Source: Nitriliruptoraceae bacterium (GTDB taxonomy: Bacteria > Actinomycetota > Nitriliruptoria > Nitriliruptorales > Nitriliruptoraceae). From it: DNA of 47,119 nt. Within the stretch, counting starts at the first letter, position 1, and each line of letters starts with the position of its first letter. Below, one piece after another: positions 7,027 to 15,373 of this stretch. The notes beneath the pieces were generated by a model, which worked only from the letters and a program-made list of their open reading frames with translations, had not been told where the DNA came from and searched no databases. A program made the translations under genes and the position numbers. The stretch is from positions 1 to 47,119 of the forward strand of contig SKJX01000063.1 of the NCBI GenBank assembly GCA_007121785.1. Direction: 5' to 3'.

Positions 7027-8292
7027 GTGACCGTGCTACCACCCCCTGGCATGGAGGCCACCCCGACCGGGACCTGGCGGGATCGCCCGACTCACCGGTC
7101 CTGGCTCGATGCGGAGTTCGCGCGCCTGCTGGCGTTCTCGAACGACCCGCGCCATCCGCTGGGTGGCTTCGCTTGGCTGGCGACGGACGGTGCCGCGGTC
7201 ACCTCGCAGCCGGTCCACACGTGGATCACCGCGAGGATGATCCACGTGTTCGCCCTCGGCTCCCTCCGCGGCCTGCCGGGCACGACCCCCTGGGTCGACC
7301 ACGGAGTGCGAGCCCTCGAAGGCCTGCTGCGAGACCACGCCCACGGCGGCTGGTACGCCGCGGTCGACCCCGACGGCCGGCCGGCCGGACGCAAGGACGC
7401 CTACAACCACGCGTTCGTGATCCTCGCCGCGTCGAGCGCGACGGCAGGGGGTCGCCCCGGCGCACGTCGCCTGCTCGACGACGCCCTCGCCGTGTTCGAC
7501 GGCCAGTTCTGGGACGACACCGGCCCGGGCGTGACCGAGTCCTTCGCGCTCGACTTCTCCGACGAAGAGGCGTACCGCGGCGCCAACAGCAGCATGCACA
7601 CCGTGGAGGCGTTCCTGGCAGCCGGTGACGTCACGGGCGACGACGCCTGGCACGACCGGGCGCTCGCGATCGCCACCCACCTGATCGACGAGGTGGCACG
7701 TCGACACGACTGGCGGCTGGTGGAGCATTTCGGACCGGACTGGGGACCGGACCTCGGGTACAACGCGGACACGCCCGACGATCCGTTCCGTCCGTACGGC
7801 ACCACGGTCGGGCACTGGCTCGAGTGGGCGCGCCTGCTCCTCCACTTGGAGGCGTCGCTGCCGACGCCGCCCACGTGGCTCGCCGAGGCCGCCACGGCGT
7901 TGTTCGACGCGTCCGTGCGCGTGGGCTGGGCCTGCGACGGTCACCCGGGCCTGCCCTACACGCTGGACTGGCAGGACCGACCCGTGGTGTCGGCCCGGCT
8001 GCACTGGGTCATGGCTGAGGGCATCGCCGCCGCAGCCGCGTTGCATCAGCGCACGGCAGCGCCGACCTACGAGGCCTGGTACCGCACGTTCTGGGACCAC
8101 ACCGCACGCCACCACCTCGACCTCGTCGACGGCAGTTGGCACCACGAGCTCGGACCGGATCTCGTCCCAGCCGGTGGGACCTGGCAGGGCAAGCCCGACC
8201 TCTACCACGCCGTCCAGGCGACGTTGCTGCCCCAGTTGCCGCTCGCACCCGCGCTGGCGCCGCAGCTGGCTCGCCCGGCCGACGAGGCGTAG
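7027..8292 (+). CDS. AGE-family sugar isomerase, YihS-like
   Basis: 421 residues matching the N-acylglucosamine 2-epimerase fold along its full length. From memory the closest relative is YihS of E. coli, a sulfoquinovose isomerase that also acts on mannose, fructose and lyxose. Shared landmarks: HRSWLDAEFARLLAF near the N-terminus, THxWITARMIHV-like VHTWITARMIHVFALGS, GGWYAAVD, NSSMHTVEAFLAAGDVTGDD, RLVEHFGPDWGPDLGYN, the histidine in TTVGHWLEWARLLLH and the second in GKPDLYHAVQATLLPQLPLA. These correspond to the two catalytic histidines of the (alpha/alpha)6 barrel. GTG start at 7027 or ATG at 7051. Neighbouring glycoside hydrolase remnants suggest a former sugar-use locus. Mannose/fructose or sulfoquinovose are both possible substrates. 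Confidence 0.88.
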   Translation: MTVLPPPGMEATPTGTWRDRPTHRSWLDAEFARLLAFSNDPRHPLGGFAWLATDGAAVTSQPVHTWITARMIHVFALGSLRGLPGTTPWVDHGVRALEGLLRDHAHGGWYAAVDPDGRPAGRKDAYNHAFVILAASSATAGGRPGARRLLDDALAVFDGQFWDDTGPGVTESFALDFSDEEAYRGANSSMHTVEAFLAAGDVTGDDAWHDRALAIATHLIDEVARRHDWRLVEHFGPDWGPDLGYNADTPDDPFRPYGTTVGHWLEWARLLLHLEASLPTPPTWLAEAATALFDASVRVGWACDGHPGLPYTLDWQDRPVVSARLHWVMAEGIAAAAALHQRTAAPTYEAWYRTFWDHTARHHLDLVDGSWHHELGPDLVPAGGTWQGKPDLYHAVQATLLPQLPLAPALAPQLARPADEA

Positions 8293-8372
8293 CCCAGCCG
8301 CAGCGCGAGCCCGGCCGATGCGTCCGCGCGAGCCCGGCGGCAGCGCGCCCGCTCAGGCGAGCCCTCAACGAC

Positions 8373-8712
8373 CGTCGACGAGCTCCGGGACGTCGTTGGC
8401 GGCGCGCAGCACGGGCCGGGTAACGAGCCGATCGCGGTCAGCCACACCTCCGACGTACCGTTCAGCCCGATCGGCCACCAGCGTCGCACGTCGGCGAGAT
8501 CGAGCGTTGCCTGCGCTTCGGTGGCGACCACCTCCGCCGAGGTGATGACGTCGCCGGCGGTCGCCCGCAGGGCCACCGGTGCCCCGCTGCCCGCGGCGAT
8601 CAGGATCGGCCCCCAGTCCCACGCGACTTTGCAGGCCAGCTTGCGGACGTCGGGGGTAGTGGATCGCCGCCGTGGCCGGCAGCTCACCGACCTGCTCGCG
8701 GACGCGGTCCAC
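8373..8712 (-). pseudogene. Remnant of a GH2 beta-mannosidase gene (internal fragment, frameshifted)
   Basis: Reading the minus strand from 8712, one frame gives VDRVREQVGELPATA and IHYP. After a frame change near 8655-8660 another frame continues VRKLACKVAWDWGP, then ADVRRWWPIGLNGTSEVWLT. These are the landmarks of the N-terminal part of GH2 beta-mannosidases (VRExVGxLPxxY, then xRKxxxxFGWDWGPxL and the WWPxG strand). Only about 110-120 residues of a protein usually over 800 residues survive, interrupted by a frameshift and lacking start and catalytic domain. The end near 8373 is approximate; the downstream frames look random. Confidence 0.68.
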
Positions 8713-8754
8713 CTCGTCGCCGCAGGGGTGCTGACATCCTCGTCTGGGTCGTGC

Positions 8755-8957
8755 TCAGCTGCGTCCTCGGTGCGCCGCGATCAGGTCCCCGTACCAGGCA
8801 CCGGTTCGCTCGACGATGCGCTCCTGGGTCGCCGGGTCGACGCGGGCGATCCCGAACCTCTTCGTGTACCCGTGGGACCAGACGACGGCCACGGCCGTGC
8901 GCCGCAAGGACCACGTCGGTCCCCCGAGTGCCTCGTGGTCGCCGCTGAGGTGGCTAG
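8755..8957 (-). pseudogene. 3' remnant of a GH1 beta-glucosidase gene
   Basis: The minus strand encodes VVWSHGYTKRFGIARVDPAT, then QERIVERTGAWYGDLIAAHRGRS and a stop at 8757-8755. This is the characteristic C-terminus of GH1 beta-glucosidases (NFEWxxGYxKRFGxxxVDYxTxxRxxKxSxxWY). The upstream residues are degraded: the NFEW motif that carries a conserved glutamate has become AVAVVWS, and no start or barrel remains. It abuts the stop of the DUF2182 gene at 8954. Together with the GH2 fragment it shows loss of a glycoside hydrolase cluster. Confidence 0.7.
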
Positions 8958-9805
8958 TGCGTGTGGGGGCCGAGCAGTTCGGGAAGCCAGGCGGGATCGG
9001 CGAGCACGAGCACGCCGAAGGCGAGCAGCCCGATACCGACCGGCGCGGTGCGGTCGCCCCCGGGTGCGACCTTCTCGAACACCATGAGCAGGGCCAGGGG
9101 CGCCATCCAGGCGAGGTTGGCGATACCGACCGCGAACATGACCAGCATCAGCGCCCAGCAGCAGCCGAGGCAGAACAGCCCGTGCCGGCGTCCGAGCGCG
9201 AACGCCGCACCGATCCCGCGCTCGTAGTGCGCGGTCAGGAACAGCGCAGGGTGGCGACACTGTTGGAGACAGCGGTCCTTGAGATCGGTGAACTGGAACG
9301 CGCCGGCCAGCAGCAGGACGCTGCCGCCGATCAGGTGGGGCCGGTCAGCGAGCCAGGGCCAGCGGTCGACGGCGACGTGCAGCAGCGCATCACCACCCAG
9401 TGCGGCGAGCCCGAACAGGGTCCAGATCAGCAGGTAGCCGCCGAGGAACGCCGCTCGGGCGGCGCGAGGTCGTGGCTGGGTCGCCGCGGCGCGGTTGAAC
9501 AGGTCGATCAGCGGCAGCGACGACGGCAGCATCATCGCCGCGATGTGCACCTGCCAGGCGAGGAGAAACAGCCCCACCGTCGCGGCCAGCGGCAGCGAGC
9601 TGTCGACGAGGTCGTGATGGTGCACCCACTGCGCGCGACCGGTGACCTCGGCGGTGATGCCCAAGCCCCACGCGCCCCCGATGACCAGCAGCATCGGCAC
9701 GAGTTGCCGCCATCGATGGCGTGGTGGCGGCGCCGCGATGTCGCTGGCGGCTCGGGCTCCGGCCCTGTCGTCCAAACGGGGTGCCCCGTACCCGTTGCCG
9801 CTCAT
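8954..9805 (-). CDS. DUF2182 multi-pass membrane protein
   Basis: 283 residues from the ATG at 9805, whose ATGA overlaps the stop of the DUF1326 gene by 4 bases. About six or seven membrane segments are visible. The family hallmark is HGLFCLGCCWALMLVMFAVG (about residues 212-231), together with AAMMLPSSLPLI in an early segment. Members are described as predicted metal-binding integral membrane proteins with unknown function. The adjacent DUF1326 gene is a frequent partner. The C-terminus ends in HTH, a short histidine-containing tail. Confidence 0.85.
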   Translation of the reverse strand: MSGNGYGAPRLDDRAGARAASDIAAPPPRHRWRQLVPMLLVIGGAWGLGITAEVTGRAQWVHHHDLVDSSLPLAATVGLFLLAWQVHIAAMMLPSSLPLIDLFNRAAATQPRPRAARAAFLGGYLLIWTLFGLAALGGDALLHVAVDRWPWLADRPHLIGGSVLLLAGAFQFTDLKDRCLQQCRHPALFLTAHYERGIGAAFALGRRHGLFCLGCCWALMLVMFAVGIANLAWMAPLALLMVFEKVAPGGDRTAPVGIGLLAFGVLVLADPAWLPELLGPHTH

Positions 9806-10446
9806 CCCGCGTGCTCCATGCGCCAGGGGGTCTGGACCGCGTTGTGGCCCTCGAAGCTCCACGACATCCCGTACGCGGCCAGGTCCACCGAGAAGCGCGA
9901 TGCCTTGGACACGTACGCCGGAGCGCCGGGCACCGTGGAGAACATCGTCTCCTGCAGGGTCGTCGGTTCGCCCGACGCGCCGGTGATCGGCGCGATCTCG
10001 GCCTCGAGGACCCCGGGGATGCGGATCGTGCCGGTCCCGGCCTCCACGGCGTGGCTGATCGGTTCCCACTCGATCGCCACGAGCTCGTCGACGAGCCCCG
10101 CCAGGTCGGCGAGCCCGCCCCCGAGCTGACCGCCGAAAGCGGCGACCAGCGCCTCATGCTGCTCATCGCTGGCGTCCGCGTCGATCACGACGACCACGCG
10201 CCAACCGCCCGCGAGCGCGTTGCCGGGGATCTCGACGATGTTGGCGACCGTCAACCCCGTGACGTCGACGCCGCCGATCTCGCCTCGATCGAGGTGGTAG
10301 GCGATCAGACCGACGCACTCGCCGCCGTCCGGGTCCTCACCGACGAAGCACGGACACAGCACCCCACACGAGCACACCTCCAGCAGCGTGCCCTCCAGGG
10401 TGTAGTCGCTCCGGGTGATCGTCTGCTCGGCCAAGGTCATGGCCAT
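9802..10446 (-). CDS. DUF1326 domain protein
   Basis: 214 residues from the ATG at 10446, preceded directly by GAGGAGGAGG. The conserved N-terminal cysteine cluster EVCSCGVLCPCFVGEDP (about residues 22-38) could bind a metal or undergo redox change. The middle carries GLIAYHLDRGEIGGVDVTGL and the C-terminal end WSFEGHNAVQTPWRMEHAG. No signal peptide is visible. The gene is translationally coupled to the DUF2182 membrane protein; the recurring pairing suggests the two act together, perhaps on a metal or thiol, but no function is established. Confidence 0.87.
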   Translation of the reverse strand: MAMTLAEQTITRSDYTLEGTLLEVCSCGVLCPCFVGEDPDGGECVGLIAYHLDRGEIGGVDVTGLTVANIVEIPGNALAGGWRVVVVIDADASDEQHEALVAAFGGQLGGGLADLAGLVDELVAIEWEPISHAVEAGTGTIRIPGVLEAEIAPITGASGEPTTLQETMFSTVPGAPAYVSKASRFSVDLAAYGMSWSFEGHNAVQTPWRMEHAG

Positions 10447-10483
10447 ACCTCCTCCTCGATGGGCGGTCCGGTCGGTTCGGTGT

Positions 10484-10957
10484 TCATGTCCGTTCCCGCG
10501 GGTCGTGGTGCCCCGTTCGGTATGCAGCGGCGTTCGGCCGGCCGCGCCGGTCGTCGTCGAAGCGATGCCACGGTTCGAGCCCGGCGACGGGTGCGTCGGC
10601 CTGCTTCCAGGCCACGATGCCACCGTCGAGTTCAGCGACATCGAGGTAGCCGAGGGACTCGAGCGTCCCGATGGCGAGCGCCGACCGGTCGCCGGCAGCG
10701 CAGTGGACGATCGTCAGCCGCTGCGGGTCCAACTCCGGTCGGTGCATCGGGGAGGTGGGGTCGGCGCGGGACTCGAGGAGGCCGCGTGGCACGTGGACCG
10801 ACCCGGCGATCCAGCCGTGTTCGTCGAGCTCCTCGGACTCTCGAATGTCGATGAGCGTCGCGTCACGCGCCAGCAGGTGCGCCTCGACCTCGGCGGGGCT
10901 GAGCCGCCTCGCGCCCTCCGCGGAGCTGCGTCCCGCCTTCCGGGTCACCGGTCTCAT
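10484..10957 (-). CDS. Rhodanese-like sulfurtransferase domain protein
   Basis: 157 residues, single rhodanese domain. RRLSPAEVEAHLLARDATLI leads into the strand with LIDIRESEELDEHGWIAGSV. The active-site loop is HCAAGDRSALA with the catalytic cysteine at about residue 96, as in single-domain persulfide carriers. The C-terminus includes AELDGGIVAWKQADAPV, the usual end of the fold. It is the first gene of the minus-strand cluster leading into DUF1326-DUF2182 (37-base gap), which links sulfur transfer to the two cysteine-rich proteins. Divergent from the TPR gene at 11088. Confidence 0.9.
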   Translation of the reverse strand: MRPVTRKAGRSSAEGARRLSPAEVEAHLLARDATLIDIRESEELDEHGWIAGSVHVPRGLLESRADPTSPMHRPELDPQRLTIVHCAAGDRSALAIGTLESLGYLDVAELDGGIVAWKQADAPVAGLEPWHRFDDDRRGRPNAAAYRTGHHDPRERT

Positions 10958-11087
10958 GTCACCGCCTCCATGCGTGTGCCGCTACCAGGGAGGCGTAACA
11001 ATCGGTGTCACATCAGGGAGGATCCGGGTTCGACTTCGGCCATCGGGCTCCCAGGCCATCTATCCTGCCAGCGGGGGAGGTCATCTC

Positions 11088-13187
11088 ATGGATGTCGACG
11101 TCCAGACCGATGAGCAGTCGCCGCAACCACACCACGAAGCGATGAGCCACGGGCGCTTCCAGGAAGCGCTCGACCACCTCCAGGAGCTCGCCGACGAACG
11201 TGACCTGTCCGCGGCGGAGTTGGAACTGCTTGCCAACGCGGCCTACGGCGCGGGAGCTCTCGAAACGGCGGTCACCGCCTGGGAGCGTCTGCACGCCCAG
11301 CACATCGCCACGGGCCAGCACCTGATGGCTGCGCGTGCGGCAACCAGCGTCGCGATGTACCTGATGATGGACACCGGTCTGATGGCCCCCGTTCGTGGCT
11401 GGTTGTCCCGGGCGGAACGGCTGCTCGAAGGCCAGGACGAAGCTGCGGTCCATGCGTGGCTGGCCATGACCCGGACCTACGAACGGTTGCTGTCCGGCGA
11501 CCTCGAACCTGCCCGTCACTGGGCACAACGCGCCATCCAGGTCGGTGACCGGCAGGACGCACCCGCCCCGGCCACCCTCGGGCGTATCGCGCAGGCACGT
11601 GTGCGGATCATCGACGGGCACGTCGACGAGGGTCTGGCACGGCTCGATGACGCCGCGGTGACGATCATGTCCGGCGGGATCGATCCGCTGGTGACCGGGA
11701 TGGCCTACTGCGAGTTGATCTGCGCGATGCAGGGCCTCGCGCAGTACGACCGGGCCGAGCAGTGGACCGACGCGATGGAGCGATGGCGCCACGACAACGC
11801 CTTCGGCGGCATCAACGGTCGCTGCCGGGTCCACCGTGCCGAGATCCTCCGGCTGCGTGGCTCCTGCCAGGCAGCCGAGGACGAAGCCCGACACGCGTGC
11901 GACGAGCTCCGCCCATGGATGCGACGCGAGTTCGGATGGCCGCTGACCGAACTCGGCGTGATCCGACTCCGTCGGGGGGACCTCACCGGCGCGGAAGAAG
12001 CGTTCCTCGAGGCCCACCAGCACGGTTGGGACCCCCATCCCGGTCTCGCGCTCCTGCGCCTCGCCCAGGGCGACACCGCGCAGGCGGCAACCCTGATCGG
12101 TGATGCACTCGACCGGCCGGTGAGCGCCCCCTCGAAGGAGCGCCCACCGCACACCGACCTGCAGCGTGCGCCACTGCTCGAAGCCCAGGTCGAGATCTGT
12201 CTCGCCAACGGCGACCTGACGACGGCACGAGCGTCCGGAGACGAGCTAGCGCGGATCGCGGAGGTGTTCCGCAGCCGCGCGCTCACCGCGAGCAGCGTCC
12301 TGGCACGGGCCCGAATCTCCCTGGTGGACGACGACACCGGCGCCGCGAACCGACAGGCGGAGGCGGCCGTCGCCATCTGGTGCGAGATCGGCGCCCCGTA
12401 CGAGACCGCCGTGGCCAGGTCGGTCCTCGCCCAAGCGCTGGACCGGACCGGGAACGAGGCCGCCGCGCGGACCGAACGCACGGCCGCCCACGAGGCACTC
12501 GACCGGATCGGTGCACGGCTACCTGGACCCGAACCGGCTGGCTCGCCCCGCGACCTCCCGCAGCACACGGGGGCTGTCCAGCCGGGCGCGTCAGCCGCCA
12601 CGGAGCGACAGATCTTCCAGCTCGAGGGGGATACCCGCACGATCGTGTTCGACGGAACGTCGGTGCTGCTCCGCGACCTGAAGGGCCTGCGCTACCTCGA
12701 ACGTCTGCTCGACCATCCGTGCCGCGAGTTCCACGTCCTCGATCTCGTCGCTGCAGAGGAGGGCACGGGACCGGAGCCGGTGCCGGCCGACGCCGCCGAG
12801 CTACCGGAAACCTCGGACAGCGATGCCGGACCCATCCTCGACGCGACGGCGAAACAGGCCTACCACCGACGCCTCGCCGAGATCGAGGACGACCTCGACG
12901 AAGCGACCCGCCGAGGCGATGTCGACCGCGCAGCGCTGGCCTCGGCCGATCGGGACTACCTCGTAGCCGAACTCTCCCGCGCGGTCGGCCTCGGGGGGCG
13001 AACCCGCACGGCCGGCTCCACCTCGGAGCGTGCACGAGCCAGCGTCACCCGAACGCTCCGCTACGCGATGTCCCAGATCACCACCCACCACCCGAGCCTC
13101 GGCCAGCATCTCGAGCAGACCGTACGGACCGGCACCTACTGCAGCTACCAGCCCGACCCCCGCGCCGCCGGGACCTGGCGCACCTGA
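11088..13187 (+). CDS. TPR-repeat protein with actinobacterial C-terminal regulator-type domain
   Basis: 699 residues from the ATG at 11088, with GGGGAGG 8 bases upstream; in-frame codons before it lack a ribosome site. Residues 15-520 are helical repeats of TPR type (HGRFQEALDHLQELADERDL, AAYGAGALETAVTAWERLHA and others). The last 190 residues contain DLKGLRYLERLLDHPCREFH, a helix YHRRLAEIEDDLDEATRRGD, and the ending SVTRTLRYAMSQITTHHPSL with YCSYQPDP. This tail recurs in actinobacterial AAA/LuxR-type regulators and TPR proteins. No ATPase motif is present, so it may act as a scaffold or a reduced regulator. Exact role unknown. Confidence 0.75.
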   Translation: MDVDVQTDEQSPQPHHEAMSHGRFQEALDHLQELADERDLSAAELELLANAAYGAGALETAVTAWERLHAQHIATGQHLMAARAATSVAMYLMMDTGLMAPVRGWLSRAERLLEGQDEAAVHAWLAMTRTYERLLSGDLEPARHWAQRAIQVGDRQDAPAPATLGRIAQARVRIIDGHVDEGLARLDDAAVTIMSGGIDPLVTGMAYCELICAMQGLAQYDRAEQWTDAMERWRHDNAFGGINGRCRVHRAEILRLRGSCQAAEDEARHACDELRPWMRREFGWPLTELGVIRLRRGDLTGAEEAFLEAHQHGWDPHPGLALLRLAQGDTAQAATLIGDALDRPVSAPSKERPPHTDLQRAPLLEAQVEICLANGDLTTARASGDELARIAEVFRSRALTASSVLARARISLVDDDTGAANRQAEAAVAIWCEIGAPYETAVARSVLAQALDRTGNEAAARTERTAAHEALDRIGARLPGPEPAGSPRDLPQHTGAVQPGASAATERQIFQLEGDTRTIVFDGTSVLLRDLKGLRYLERLLDHPCREFHVLDLVAAEEGTGPEPVPADAAELPETSDSDAGPILDATAKQAYHRRLAEIEDDLDEATRRGDVDRAALASADRDYLVAELSRAVGLGGRTRTAGSTSERARASVTRTLRYAMSQITTHHPSLGQHLEQTVRTGTYCSYQPDPRAAGTWRT

Positions 13188-13275
13188 GCCGCAGGACCGC
13201 CGTCAACCGACCGCGGCGCGTCATCCACGAGACCCACCGTCGACGCGACCCTGGTGGCAACGCCGTAGGGGCGGA

Positions 13276-14319
13276 TCAGGCGGCTCGGACCGCGGGCAGC
13301 GCGGGGTTGTGGGCGAGCGGCACCTGTTCGGCCGCCGGCACCTCGTCCGGGGCGGTGCCGTCACCGAACGGCTCGCCGCCGAGTTGTTCGCGGAAGTGCG
13401 GGCTCGCCCAGTTGGTCAGGTCCGGCCCCTTGGGCACGATGCCCGTCGGGTTGATGTCACGGTGCACCTCGTAGTAGTGACGCTTGATGTGATCGAAGTC
13501 GACCGTGTCGCCGAACCCAGGCGTCTGGAACAGATCGCGTGCGTACGCCCACAGCACCGGCATCTCGGTGAGCTTCGAGCGGTTGCACTTGAAGTGGTTG
13601 TGGTAGACCGCGTCGAACCGCACCAGCGTCGTGAACAGCCGGACGTCCGCCTCGGTGATCGTGTCGCCGACGAGGTACCGCTGGGTCTCCAAGCGCTGCG
13701 ACAACCGATCCAACCGGGCAAACAGCCGGTCGTAGGCCCGCTCGTAGGCGCTGGCCTTGCCAGCGAACCCGCACCGGTAGACGCCGTTGTTGACGTCATC
13801 GAACACCGACCGGCTGACCTCCTCGATCTCCTCACGGCGATCATCGGGCCACAGGTCCGGCGCACCAGCCCGGTGGTGGTCGACCCACTCGTGTGCCAGA
13901 TCATGGGTGATCCAGGGGAAGTCGTTGGTGACGACCTTGCCGCTGGGGACGTCGACGATCGCCGGCACCGTGATCCCCCGCGGGTAGTCGGGGTAGCGCG
14001 CGAGGAACGCATCCCGCAGCCGCGGGATGTCCAGGACCGGATCCACGCCGCCGGGGTCCAGGTCGAACGTCCAGCTGCGCCAGTCGTGCGTGGGCCCGCA
14101 GACCCCCATGGAGAGCGCGTCCTCGAGCCCCAGCAACCGACGGACGATGATCGCACGGTTCGCCCACGGGCACGCCCGAGCCACGACCAACCGGTACCGG
14201 CCCGCTTCCACGGGCCAGCCATCCCGCGCGTCACGGGTGATGCGATCCGGGATGTAGTTCATGTCCCGGTCGAACTCGTCCTCGATGTACCGGTTGGTCG
14301 GTTCGGATGTGGCGCTCAC
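13276..14319 (-). CDS. Glutathione S-transferase family protein, glutathionyl-hydroquinone reductase type (Xi class)
   Basis: 347 residues, the length of Xi-class enzymes. The active-site cysteine lies in ARACPWANRAIIVRRLLGLE (about residues 47-66), matching the CPWA motif. Further family marks are GVCGPTHDWRSWTFD, RGITVPAIVD, VNNGVYRCGFA, RYLVGDTITEADVRLFTTLVRFDxVYHxHFKCN-like text and the C-terminal RDINPTGIVPKGP. The enzymes remove thiols from thiol-conjugated hydroquinones. Actinobacteria generally make mycothiol rather than glutathione, so the physiological conjugate may be mycothiolyl. GTG start preceded by AGGAG. The next gene upstream is a quinone oxidoreductase, consistent with quinone detoxification. 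Confidence 0.9.
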   Translation of the reverse strand: MSATSEPTNRYIEDEFDRDMNYIPDRITRDARDGWPVEAGRYRLVVARACPWANRAIIVRRLLGLEDALSMGVCGPTHDWRSWTFDLDPGGVDPVLDIPRLRDAFLARYPDYPRGITVPAIVDVPSGKVVTNDFPWITHDLAHEWVDHHRAGAPDLWPDDRREEIEEVSRSVFDDVNNGVYRCGFAGKASAYERAYDRLFARLDRLSQRLETQRYLVGDTITEADVRLFTTLVRFDAVYHNHFKCNRSKLTEMPVLWAYARDLFQTPGFGDTVDFDHIKRHYYEVHRDINPTGIVPKGPDLTNWASPHFREQLGGEPFGDGTAPDEVPAAEQVPLAHNPALPAVRAA

Positions 14320-14400
14320 GGGAGGCTCCTGGTCAGCACCGACCGTAACGTTCGGTGGAGAGCGACGCGGTGCCGACGAACGTCGGGTCAGCGCGTCGGG

Positions 14401-15345
14401 TCAGCGGCGGGGGTCGAGGACGAGCTTGCCCTGCACCTCGCCCGCCTCGGCGAGCTCATGGGCGCGACGTGCCTCGGTCAGCGGCAGGACCTCCGCGACG
14501 TCGACGACCACCTCGCCGGCCTCGATGAGCCGGTCGATGCGGGTCAGGGCGTCACGGTCCATCCACGAGTCCAGGCTGGTCGCGTTCGCCCCTCGGGAAC
14601 GGGCAGCGGCGACGTCGGGGTCACCGACCAGCGTCACGAGCCGGCCACCCGACCCGAGCACCCCCAGGGACGCGTTGGTGACCGGCCCGCCCACGGGGTC
14701 GACCACCAACTCGACCAGCGCGATCTCGGCAAGGACGTCGACCTCCCGGAAGTCGTAGCTCTCGCTGGGGCCGAACGCCCGAGCACGGTCGAGGGCGGCG
14801 CCGGTGTCCGAGGCGACCACGTAGCCGCCGAGGTGGTGGGCGAACTGGACGGCGAGGTGACCGACGCCGCCACCCGCGCCGTGGATCAGCACGCGCTCAC
14901 CGCGCGCGAGGTGACCGACGTCGACCAACGCTTGCCAGGCAGCGAGCCCCACGACGGGCACGGCCGCGGCCACCACGTGGTCGAGCGCGTCGGGCTTGCG
15001 CACCAGATCGTCCTCCGGCACGGCCGCGTAGGCGCTGTAGGTCCCGCGGTCCGCGGACGAGCGACGGCCGTGCACCGCATCGCCGACGGCGAGCCGCTCG
15101 ACCTGTCTCCCGATGGCGACCACCACCCCCGACAGGTCCACCCCGAGCGTCAACGGTGGCTGGAAGTAGCCGTCGAACCCGGTCCGGCGCAGCTCGAGGT
15201 CCGCCCCATTGACGCTGGCCGCGTGGACCTCCACCAGCACCTCGTCGTCGCCGATCTGCGGGACGTCGACGTCCTCGACGGCCAGCTGCTCGGGGCCTCC
15301 GAAGGCGTGGATCCGTGCGGCTGGCATGGTCGCGGGGATGGTCAT
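14401..15345 (-). CDS. NADPH:quinone oxidoreductase-like zinc-independent MDR-family protein
   Basis: 314 residues from the ATG at 15345 (AGGAAG upstream). Medium-chain dehydrogenase/reductase fold: GroES-like N-terminal domain (EVHAASVNGADLELRRTG, LTLGVDLSGVVVAIG) and a Rossmann cofactor domain with GAGGGVGHLAVQFAHHLGGY (about residues 152-171). The zinc-binding residues of alcohol dehydrogenases are missing, as in quinone reductases. Ends GEVQGKLVLDPR, typical of the family. Reduces quinones or enones with NADPH. Downstream of the flavoprotein gene by 28 bases, possibly the same transcript. Confidence 0.9.
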   Translation of the reverse strand: MTIPATMPAARIHAFGGPEQLAVEDVDVPQIGDDEVLVEVHAASVNGADLELRRTGFDGYFQPPLTLGVDLSGVVVAIGRQVERLAVGDAVHGRRSSADRGTYSAYAAVPEDDLVRKPDALDHVVAAAVPVVGLAAWQALVDVGHLARGERVLIHGAGGGVGHLAVQFAHHLGGYVVASDTGAALDRARAFGPSESYDFREVDVLAEIALVELVVDPVGGPVTNASLGVLGSGGRLVTLVGDPDVAAARSRGANATSLDSWMDRDALTRIDRLIEAGEVVVDVAEVLPLTEARRAHELAEAGEVQGKLVLDPRR

Positions 15346-15373
15346 GGATCTTCCTGTGATCGGGGGCGGGTGG

